A stretch of 64,000 nucleotides of DNA from Tautonia plasticadhaerens. Its GTDB lineage: Bacteria > Planctomycetota > Planctomycetia > Isosphaerales > Isosphaeraceae. The notes beneath the pieces are model-generated. The model ran no database searches and had not been told where the DNA came from. It worked only from the letters and a program-made list of their open reading frames with translations. A program made the position numbers and the translations under genes. Within the stretch, counting starts at the first letter, position 1; the number at the start of each line of letters is the position of its first letter. Shown in pieces: positions 10,693 through 18,074 of the stretch. The DNA lies in the NCBI RefSeq assembly GCF_007752535.1, contig NZ_CP036429.1, positions 54,675 through 118,674 of the forward strand, given 5' to 3'.

Positions 10693-11149
10693 AGCAGGGG
10701 CACGCGACCGCCTGATCCGCCTGGCGGAGGCCCATCGGGCTGGGTGCTCGGCTTCCAGGGCGAGGCTCTGGTGGAGCCGCCTGGCCCGGCCGGGCCTGCA
10801 CGCCTGGGCCGGCGGCGAGCCGCTGCGGCTGCACGAGCCGGCCACCGACCCCGACCCCCGACCCCGACCCCGAGGCGGCCGGCCTGCTACGGCCTGCTGC
10901 GCCGGCAGGCGCCGGCCTGCTACGGCCTGCTGCGCGGCGAGACCGGGGGGATGCTGCTGCGGTTCGTCCGGGGCCGGCCGGTCAGCCAGGTGACCGAGGA
11001 CTTCCTCGCGTGGGCCCGCGAGCGGCTGGCCGCCGAGGGCAAGACGGCCCTGCCGCCGGTCTGGGACAACGCCGCCTGGCACGTCGGCAAGCGGGCCCGG
11101 TCCCGGATCAAGGCGCACGACCGCCGGGCGAAGGCCGAGGGGGGCGTAA

Positions 11150-12058
11150 GAAGCCCTGACAAAAACCGGGTGAATCACATCACATCCTGGTGGAGGATAC
11201 GGAAGCAGATGACACAGGCCGCCAGGGTCGTCCAGGCGTCCTGGATCACCCCCAGCCGGTCGTACCGCACCCGCATCCGCCGCAGGCCCTTGATCCAGCC
11301 GATCGTCCGCTCCACCACCCAGCGGACCTTGCCCAGCCCGCTGCCGTGCGGTGTCCGACGCTTGGCGATGTGCGGCTCGATGCCCATCCAACGCAGTAAC
11401 GCCCTCGTCCCCTCGCTGTCGTAGCCCCGGTCGGCATACAGGTCATCCGGCAACTGCTTCGGCCTGCCCGGTTTGCCGGCGACGCTCGGGAAGTCGAGCA
11501 CCAGCGGGATGATCTGGCGGTGGTCGCTCTCGTTGGCCCCGGCGGTGCGGATCGCCAGCGGCACTCCGGTGCGACTGACCATCACCGTGTGCTTCGTGCC
11601 CTTCCTGCTGCGGTCGACGGGGCTCGGGCCGGTCGCCTCGCCGCCGCCGAAGGCCCGCACCGTCACGCCGTCGACGACCACCGTGTCGGTCTCCAGCTTG
11701 CCAGCCTTGCGGAGCAGCCTCAGCAGGTCGGCATGGAGGCGGTCCCAGATGCCGGCCTCCTCCCAGGCCCGCAGCCGGCGATGGGCGGTGCGACCTGAGC
11801 AGCCGAGTTCCTGCGGGACATCCTCCCAGCGATTGCCGGTGGCCAGGACGAACCAGATGACACGCAGGGCGACCCGGTGCCCGATCGGCGGGACGCCCGC
11901 CGTAGGGGCCGATGGCCGGTTCCGGCGGCAGGTGGTGGGCAACCAGATCGAAGAACTCGTCCGGCATGTGGGCGCTCGCCATGGTGGTGTCTCCTTCGGT
12001 TCGGAGGAAAACAGCACCAGGGCGCAAACTCCATGCCACACGGTTTTGTCAGGGCTTC
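11150..12058 (-). mobile_element. IS5-family element, 909 bp, TSD TAA
   Basis: Ends are GAAGCCCTGACAAAA at 11150 and its inverse TTTTGTCAGGGCTTC ending at 12058, a perfect 15-bp terminal repeat. It is flanked by TAA at 11147-11149 and 12059-12061. The target is the IS630 sequence GGGGGGCGTAAGGACC, intact in the left palindrome arm, so the insertion came after the duplication. Confidence 0.9.
11175..11982 (-). pseudogene. IS5-family transposase (single frameshift)
   Basis: The start MASAHMPDEFFDLVAHHLPP (ATG 11982) is in one frame. From about 11893 the rest is in another: PPIGHRVALRVIWFVLATG, WEDVPQELGCSGRTAHRRL, DTVVVDGVTV (first Asp), YADRGYDSEGTRALLRWMGI (second Asp), VRWVVERTIGWIKGLRRMRV (Glu), ending QDVM. 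Removing one C from CGTCCCGCCG gives GGRPPIGHRV, the expected reading. All three catalytic residues are present, so apart from this one base the element looks active. A programmed shift is unlikely because there is no slippery A or T run. Confidence 0.8.
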
Positions 12059-12061
12059 TAA

Positions 12062-13505
12062 TACTACTCCGTTAGCTTGGTCTTGGAGCGGGTGAGCCAG
12101 GGCCGGCAGTGCGCGCAGTCCGGCCGGCTGACCGGCGCCAGCAGCCGCTGCAACGCCCGGCGGATCGCCGGCACCGTGATCACCGGCGCTCGGCCTCCCC
12201 TTTTTGCCCGGCCGGGATCGCCCCCGACGGGCTCGGCGTCGCTCCAGGGTGAGGAACCCGAAGGCCAACATCACCAGGCAGGCGTGATGGTGGAAGCCCC
12301 GCCACGAGCGGCCCTCGTGGTGGTCCAGCCCCAGTTCCTCCTTCATCTGCTGGTACCCGAGCTCCACCGGCCAGCGACTCCGCCACAGGCGCACCGCGCG
12401 GATCCGGCTGGTATCGGCCGGGAGGTTGCTGAAGGCGTACTTCAGCTTGCCGTCGGCCTGCTCCTCGATCAGCAGCCAGATCGGCTCCGCCCCGGCGCAA
12501 TCGCCTGTCGCCCATCCCTGGCCCGGCCAAACGCGCAGCCAGGCGAATCGGCCCCACATCGGGCCCTTGGTCCCCTCCCGCCACGTCACCTTCCGGCGCG
12601 GCGTCCGCGCCGCCAGCTCCTTCAGGCCCACCGGCCGGGGCGAGCCCTCGGCCAGGCGACGCCGCTTCTGCGGCCGCCCGCCCGTCCCGGCCTTGGGCTC
12701 GTCCCACCTCGGCTCCTCGGTGAAGACCAGCATCTCGTCGGTCACGCCGACGACGTAGTGCAGGCCCCGCTCGGCCAGGCCGTCGCGGAACGGGCCCGAG
12801 ACGCCGTAGCCGCTGTCGGCCACGACGAGCCCGCCCGGCAGCCCTTCGGCGCGGATGCGGTCGAGCAACTCCAGGGCGATCTGACCCTTGGTCAGCGACC
12901 GCCGCTCGGCCTCGGGCACCTTGGCCTTATCCAGTCGCTTCGGGTCGGCCAGCCAGCCCTCCGGGAGGTAGAGCCGCATGTTCAGCGGGTAGTGCCCCCT
13001 CGGGGCGACGTAGTGGACGCTGACGGGCGCACTGGCAGTTGGCCTTCTTGCCCAGGGCGCCGCAGTACTGCCGCTGCACGCCGACGGAGTGCGTGCCCTG
13101 CTTGGGGAAGGTGGTGTCATCGATCACGAAGATGCCGGCCGGGTCGGCGAACTTCGCCGCCATCGTGGCCCGGTAGCGGCTCAGGACCGCTTGCTCGTCC
13201 CAGGTGCTCTGGCCGAGGAACTGCTGCAGGGCCTGGTCGGGGTCGGCGACGTCGAGCCCCTCCGACAGGGGGACGCGGGCGGCCATCGGCTCGACGCTCT
13301 TGCGGTCCCCGTCCTGGACCAGGCCGCGGAGGTAGACGCCGCACCAGGCGGCCTGGCGGGGCCGGTTGAAGTCGGCGCGGAAGGAGGCGGCATACGCGGC
13401 GAGGCGGTCGAGGACGTCGGGGTTTAAGTCGGGGGTGTAGGTCCGGTTCATACCCTCGGTACGAACCGCAGCAGTCGATCGTTCGTATGATTTAACGGAG
13501 TAGCA
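12062..13505 (-). mobile_element. IS701-family element, 1444 bp, TSD CTAA
   Basis: Ends are TACTACTCCGTTA at 12062 and, inverted, TGCTACTCCGTTA at 13505. It is flanked by the direct repeat CTAA at 12058-12061 and 13506-13509. The left CTAA is made of the last C of the IS5 element plus the IS5 TAA duplication, so IS701 arrived after IS5. Confidence 0.9.
12064..13451 (-). pseudogene. IS701-family transposase (two frameshifts)
   Basis: ATG 13451 gives [20 protein letters not shown]. The catalytic core follows: [20 protein letters not shown] (first Asp region), GGLVVADSGYGVSGPFRDGL (second Asp), and RWPVELGYQQMKEELGLDHH (Glu). An extra C in GCGCCCGTCAGC near 13028 shifts the frame after KKANCQCA. 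A second shift near 12200 precedes the expected tail (AIRRALQRLLAPVSRPDC to KLTE, TAG 12064), whose stop overlaps the terminal repeat. Each break is a length change in a C or G run. Confidence 0.8.
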
Positions 13506-13704
13506 CTAAGGACCGTCGCCTGCCGGCTGCCGGTGAAGGCCCCGTGGCTCAACGCCATCGAGCCGAAGTGGGTCCACGGCAAGCGGGCCCTCGTCGAGCC
13601 GCAGCGGAAGCTGACGGCGGCCGAGGTCGTGGAGCGGGTCTGCGTCTACTACGGCTGCGAGCCATCGGACCCGATCACACAACAAGTCGCTTGAGACCGC
13701 ACTA

Positions 13705-14666
13705 GGCAACGCCGTCGGCTCGGCCGGCCGGGATGCCTGGGATGCGTTGATCGTGAGCCTTCAGGATGCCGGCGAGTGGGCAGAAGATCGCTGGATTGCG
13801 GTCAAACAATCCGACCCGCTCCACTGGGTTAAGTGGCACAACGAAACGTCAACGCATCTATTCCAGATCGATGTCAGCCATGCCGAAAGTGCGACCTCCA
13901 TATTCCCGCACATCCTCCAGGCACGCTTCTCGGACGTCGACAATCAGCTGTGGGGGATCCGCATCAGCGTAGAGCAAGCCGGAGAGGTCATCGCCAGCAG
14001 GTACTTCCCGACTCGCGGCAAAAACGATCAAGGGATTATGATCGGTCGATCGGCCCGCATGTACGGTATTGAATTTGAGGCACGAGGAGATGGGAGAACA
14101 CCTTCACCGTCGAGATCAAGGATGAAGAGCGGGGATGGATGCAGAAGCGCAAAGTGTCCATCACGAAACCGCTCATTCCGCCCGGCCCTTGGCCTATCTT
14201 CTACGACGAACGCTACGACCCGGCCAAGGAGGGGGGCGAGGCCGGCGGGAGCGGGGCCGACAGGGGCGGGACGGCGACCCCAATCGTCTACGAGCCCTCT
14301 GCGGCGGAGCAGAGGCGGGGATTCCCGCTGGAATACGTCATGGCCTCGGCTGGGCTGTACGCGGACGACGACGGGTACGTCCTCGGGCTCGACATGATCG
14401 AAACCTACGATGGCGAGACCGAGGTCGAGGTGACGTTCCAGAAGTTCAACTCAGCAGACCAGCCTATCGACGACAACGGGGAGACCAGGCCCGACTTCGA
14501 CGCGCGGGTCGGCCGGGAGATCGCGCGGCAGACGGACATAATGGAGGCTTATCGAGTGTTCCCCCAATGGTACCAAGAAGAGTATGGGGTCACGCTCCAG
14601 CAACAATTTGAGCGGCAGAATCGCAACCGAGAAGCTTTCGGTAATCATAATTTTATACATGATTAA
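13705..14666 (+). pseudogene. 5'-truncated upstream part of a polymorphic toxin gene
   Basis: Coding sequence of visibly lower GC than its surroundings. It is already in frame at the IS630 border (GNAVGSAGRDAWDALIVSLQ), so its 5' end was lost. It runs through QIDVSHAESATSIFPHILQA and MIGRSARMYGIEFEARGDG. There one missing G (GATGGGAGAACACC for GATGGGGAGAACACC, near 14093) shifts the frame; the protein continues ENTFTVEIKDEERGWMQKRK and ends FERQNRNREAFGNHNFIHD at TAA 14664. I recognise no domain. Codon use and direction suggest it was the N-terminal or trafficking part of the toxin that follows. The join at 14640-14680 is AT-rich (TAATCATAATTTTATACATG) and may be a deletion scar. Confidence 0.6.
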
Positions 14667-14708
14667 TTCATTGATATCTAACTCGGCGCCGGCGGAACCT
14701 GGTCGATC

Positions 14709-16184
14709 GTGTACCCCAAGGCCGTCGGCACCTTGCGCGAGGCGATGGGCTCCGAGTTGAAGATCCAGGCGTTGAGGAGCCAGGTCTGGACCCGGTCGTT
14801 TGAGACGATCACCTCGCAAGGCCTGAAGATCGAGCAAGGGCTCCGCCTCCCCGAGAGCGTGACGAAGGCGACGGCGGCCAAATGGGGGGCTCGCATCACG
14901 GTCAAGGAGGGCCCGCGGAGCGAGCCGAAAACGGTGCCCCTGGACGAGAAGCTGGACGCCAATCTCTTCCGGAAGGTGGACGCCACGAGGCGCGAGGGCC
15001 AGTCCGCGCTGGACAAGTGGCGTGAGGCGTATGTCGTCTACCAGGCGGAGAAGGACCGGGCCCGGGAGGTCGAGCAGCTCCGGAAGCTCCGGACGTATGA
15101 GGCCATCAAGGGGATCGGCGAGGCCTCCCGAATCTCCAAGGAGGACGCCGAGGGCCTCTTCGGCATGGCGGTGCCCGGGATCGGGTTCTTCATGAGCGCC
15201 GGAAACACATACATATACGCCAAGGAGGGCGACGTGCAAGGCGCGGTCGTCGAGGGGGCCGCCGTGCTGCTCGACGTCCTCGCGATGGGCGCCGGCCGCC
15301 TGTTCGGCAAGCTGGGCGAGCTGGTGCCATTCGGGCCGAAGGGCAAGCAGGTGGCCAAGCTCGACGCCAAGGTGGTCCAGAAGCTTGAATCGGAGGGAGC
15401 GCAGTCCGTGGCTGAGGTCGCCGAAAAGGGTTTGAAGGCCATCAAGGGGCTCCCCGACCAGCTGGTCGAGGCGGGCATACAGGCGAAGCACGCCACGGCC
15501 CTCAAGAAGTTCGCACGCTCCGAGCAGTCGATGATCGTTGTGCGTGCGTCGAACAAGAATAGCCTGAAGTGGCAGGGGCAGGTCCACGAGAAGGGCCGGT
15601 ACCTGCCGAAGCCGGACAGCCTGTCGTTCAAGTCGCACAAGGAGCTAGGCCTGGTCACCGGCGGCAAGTCGCCCGACGGCACGCTCGTCGACGCGGCCGG
15701 CAAGCGGACCGAGTTTGTCGTCGCCGACGACGGGCGCATATTCGGACAGGGGCAGGGCGGCAAGGATACGGGCTATGTGCTCCGGGAAGGGAGCGCCAGG
15801 GATGCGCAGGGTAACCTGCATAAGGCCAGCTTCATCGAGGACACGCAGGGCAACCGGTTCTACAGCGATTACGACCTCATGGGCGTCTACGACGAGTCGA
15901 CTGTGGTCCCCGGCAAGTGGATCCCGCGATCGACGGGCGACAAGACGGCCCCGTCGCCGTTCATCGCCCGGATCAACGCCGCGGTCGACTCGGCCCTGAA
16001 CCTCTTCCAGCACGGGGCCAACGACGAGCACTGGAAGGTCATCAAGGGAGAGGTGGTGCTCGGCAACCCCAACGTCGGCGACAAATTCATCGTCTTCTTC
16101 GAGAACGGGTCGATGGAAATCCGCGACCTGGCCAGCCTTGAGAAGCTCTACGGTGAGCGGATTAAGAGCTGGCCCCTGGATTGA
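14709..16184 (+). CDS. Toxin with CyaA/edema-factor/ExoY-like nucleotidyl cyclase domain
   Basis: 491 codons from GTG 14709; an in-frame TAA at 14679 means the true upstream part is lost. Residues 150-215 hold a hydrophobic pre-toxin segment (AVPGIGFFMSAGNTYIYAKE, then GAAVLLDVLAMGAGRLFGKL). The C-terminal 230 residues match the anthrax-toxin-A type cyclase in order. IVVRASNKNSL and YLPKPDSLSFKS give two Lys seven residues apart (K301, K308), the spacing of K58/K65 in CyaA and K346/K353 in edema factor. FYSDYDLMGVY gives the metal-binding Asp pair D387/D389, LFQHGANDEHW gives the catalytic His H435, and GDKFIVFFENGSMEIRDLAS is the last conserved block. Expected product is cAMP or another cyclic nucleotide in a target cell, perhaps needing a host activator. 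No Shine-Dalgarno and no adjacent immunity gene are evident. Confidence 0.75.
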   Translation: MYPKAVGTLREAMGSELKIQALRSQVWTRSFETITSQGLKIEQGLRLPESVTKATAAKWGARITVKEGPRSEPKTVPLDEKLDANLFRKVDATRREGQSALDKWREAYVVYQAEKDRAREVEQLRKLRTYEAIKGIGEASRISKEDAEGLFGMAVPGIGFFMSAGNTYIYAKEGDVQGAVVEGAAVLLDVLAMGAGRLFGKLGELVPFGPKGKQVAKLDAKVVQKLESEGAQSVAEVAEKGLKAIKGLPDQLVEAGIQAKHATALKKFARSEQSMIVVRASNKNSLKWQGQVHEKGRYLPKPDSLSFKSHKELGLVTGGKSPDGTLVDAAGKRTEFVVADDGRIFGQGQGGKDTGYVLREGSARDAQGNLHKASFIEDTQGNRFYSDYDLMGVYDESTVVPGKWIPRSTGDKTAPSPFIARINAAVDSALNLFQHGANDEHWKVIKGEVVLGNPNVGDKFIVFFENGSMEIRDLASLEKLYGERIKSWPLD

Positions 16185-16421
16185 TCATCCGACGGCCTGT
16201 TGGACGTGCAGAACCTCGGGTACCTTCGGGAACAGTCCGGCCGCCTGGCGTGGCCCCAGGGTCACGCCGGGCGGCCGTCGGAGACCGGGTCGGGCCGTAG
16301 CCCGTCCCCCGCGCTGGCCAATAATCTTGCACTCGCCTGCGTCAATTGGGGCAGATCGCGAAGCACCGAGGTCAGTACCCCGCGACCTGGGCCGATCGGG
16401 TCCTCTTCGATGGGGGCTTGA

Positions 16422-16847
16422 TCAAGCTCCCGCCGGAGAGGTCTCCGTCCCAGGAGACGGGCCCAGGGGCGGATACTCCGCAGGGGGGAGGATCAAGACA
16501 CCCGCCACCCGCTGGCCGTAGTAGGCCCCGAAGTGCTCCCGATCGCCAGTCAGCAGGTGCGTCGCCCCGCCGTCGATCGCCGCTAGCAGCACCGGCACGT
16601 CCTTCTCCGGCAGCCGGACCCCACGCGGCAGCGTGAAGTGCTCGGCCTCGACCAGCCGGACCCGCCGCAGCAGCCGCGTCAGCCGACCACGCTGCGCCGG
16701 CTCCTCCAAATTCCGCCGGGCCTCATCGGCGGCGTAGCCCGACGATAGCAGCTCGATTTCCTCGAGTCCCCAGAGCCTCCTCAGGGCGGCGTCGGGGCGC
16801 CAGGCGGCGGCGAAGAGCACGTTGGCGTCGAGGAACACGCGGTCCAC
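16422..16847 (-). CDS. PIN-domain ribonuclease toxin (VapC-like)
   Basis: 141 residues from GTG 16847. PIN-fold nuclease: first acidic box VFLDANVLFAAAW (Asp6), a middle acid in AADEARRNL, third box PEKDVPVLLAAIDGGATHLL, and TGDREHFGAYYG with the last Asp. Expected to cleave RNA in a Mg-dependent manner and to be held inactive by the partner encoded 3 bp upstream. The antitoxin-first order with minimal spacing is that of VapBC-type operons. All acidic positions appear intact, so it is probably functional. RNA target unknown. Confidence 0.8.
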   Translation of the reverse strand: MDRVFLDANVLFAAAWRPDAALRRLWGLEEIELLSSGYAADEARRNLEEPAQRGRLTRLLRRVRLVEAEHFTLPRGVRLPEKDVPVLLAAIDGGATHLLTGDREHFGAYYGQRVAGVLILPPAEYPPLGPSPGTETSPAGA

Positions 16848-16850
16848 GGC

Positions 16851-17147
16851 TCAGGCGCCGTCGGGCTTGTAGTGGGGGACCGCGTCGGGGTCCAGGCCCA
16901 TCGCCTGCACGGCCCGGCGCGCCGCGGCGTAGTCGTCCGCGTCGACGGCGTTGGAGAGGAGGAACTGGGCCTTGCGCTCGGGGGTGTAGACCTCGACGGG
17001 GAGGACCACCGCCGGGCGGATGAGGATGCCGCCCTCGCGGGCCTCGGCGACGACGAGCGAGCCCTCCTCGATGCCGTAGCGGCGGCGAAGCGCCGCGGGG
17101 ATGACCACGGCGCCCCGCTTGCCCACGCGGCTGGGCTCGGGGGCCAT
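16851..17147 (-). CDS. AbrB/MazE-type antitoxin of the PIN toxin
   Basis: 98 residues from ATG 17147; an in-frame ATG at 17229 would add 27 Lys/Arg/Pro-rich residues and is less likely. The swapped-hairpin DNA-binding domain is clear: RVGKRGAVVIPAALRRRYGI, then EGSLVVAEAREGGILIRPAV. The C-terminal half (FLLSNAVDADDYAAARRAVQ) would bind the toxin. TGA at 16851 lies 3 bp before the toxin's GTG. Such antitoxins repress their own promoter; the operator should be just upstream of 17147, but none was identified. Confidence 0.8.
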   Translation of the reverse strand: MAPEPSRVGKRGAVVIPAALRRRYGIEEGSLVVAEAREGGILIRPAVVLPVEVYTPERKAQFLLSNAVDADDYAAARRAVQAMGLDPDAVPHYKPDGA

Positions 17148-17732
17148 GGGCGGCCCCTCGTCGGCCGGCGGCCGCGTCGTCGACGTCGGGGGGTTGCGTC
17201 TCGAGCCGGCGTTCTTGGCCGGGGGCATATGAGGTCGACCCGGGTCCGAGGTGAGGAATGCCCGAATGCCTGAGAATCGGGCGATGAGGATATTGTCCTC
17301 ATGCCCCGGACCGCGATCAAGGCCCCCCGCGGAGTCGGGAGTGGGCGAAGTCCGCCCGGCACACCCGGCCCCGTTTGTCTCGGAGGGCGATGCGGGAGGC
17401 GATCCGGCTGCGTGGACCGTGAGCGGAGGCGCGGCCGTTGGGCGCCCCGCCGTGCGGTGAGCTCGACGCTTCTCGTTGCGATGTCGGTGGATCCGCCATG
17501 ATCGAGGACGGATGATCCTCCGCAGAAACGAGCCCGTTCCGTGCCGATTCCGGACCGTTCGGCAGCGGCGTGGGCAACAATCCCCTGGGATTTCCGCGGG
17601 ATCGACAGCAGGTGCGTCTTTGGGGGCGGGAAACGCACTCGGCATGGGGCCGCAGGGGTCGCAGTCCCAGTGTGTTCTGACCTCGCACCGCGCGAGCGGA
17701 AGATCAATTATGAGGAGACCCGGTCCGGAGGC
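17148..17732. other. Gap without recognisable gene
   Basis: About 585 bp between the antitoxin start and the end of the kinase-TPR gene. Open frames here have no protein-like composition on either strand. GC is lower near 17500-17640. It should contain the antitoxin promoter; nothing more specific was seen. Confidence 0.4.
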
Positions 17733-18074
17733 TCAAGGCCGGGCGAAGACCTCTGTGGGCAGGTCGGGGATGCCCAGCCTCGCTTTCCACTCCGTCGCGT
17801 CCTTGGGCTTGTCCCACGCCTCATAGAGGCGGATCACCCTCATGGCCGACTCCCGCAGCCGGTATCGGTCTGGTACGGTGATTTGCGACTCGCGTTCCTT
17901 CATCCCCCGGTAGCCGCGGACCACCATCGGCTCGGCCTCCCCGTACTGGCCCTGGCCTAGCAGAGACCCGCCGAGCAGACCCGTCGCGTCGTACCGCGTC
18001 CAGTCGTCGGGCGTCGCTTTCGTACGGATGGCCAGGCACTCGCGGAGCATCGGTTCGGCCTCCGACCACTTTTC
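17733..18074 (-). pseudogene. C-terminal continuation of kinase-TPR gene beyond an in-frame TAG
   Basis: The frame of the kinase gene continues without a shift after the TAG at 18075-18077. EKWSEAEPMLRECLAIRTKA and LLGGSLLGQGQYGEAEPMVV are the next TPR units, and the frame ends DLPTEVFARP at TGA 17733. 113 well-formed codons with normal codon use show that the TAG replaced a sense codon (probably CAG) recently, or is a base-calling error. Alone, this piece has no credible start. Confidence 0.7.

Larger units (their letters stand above)
8929..13694 (+). pseudogene. IS630-family transposase, right copy, split by IS110, IS5 and IS701
   Basis: Inverted duplicate of the left IS630 transposase. 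Its first bases, including the start codon and terminal repeat, are missing at about 8929. N-terminal part 8929-9410, IS110 element 9410-10692, middle part 10692-11149, IS5 11150-12058, IS701 12062-13505, and last 60 codons 13506-13694 (RLPVKAPWLNAIEPKWVHGK to TGA). Removing the insertions and one copy of each target duplication rejoins GGGGGGCGTAAGGACCGTCG exactly as in the left copy. The middle part has the GFQGEA variant of the first catalytic region. Confidence 0.75.
6020..13704. repeat. Large imperfect palindrome of the IS630::IS110 composite
   Basis: The left arm (6020-about 8440) and the right arm (about 8929-13704, with 2.36 kb of later IS5 and IS701 insertions) are reverse complements. 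The outer ends both carry TAGTGCGGTCTCAAGCG. The spacer is about 490 bp and holds other transposase relics. Wherever I compared them, the arms agree base for base except for lengths of G or C runs. Confidence 0.8.

Noticed and set aside
11175-11982. Programmed ribosomal frameshift in the IS5 transposase
   Set aside because: The break is at CGTCCCGCC with no slippery A/T heptamer, and the protein aligns naturally if one C is removed.
16185-16421. Immunity gene downstream of the cyclase toxin
   Set aside because: A 73-codon frame exists at 16200-16421, but it has no Shine-Dalgarno, an unusual composition and no protein-like pattern.
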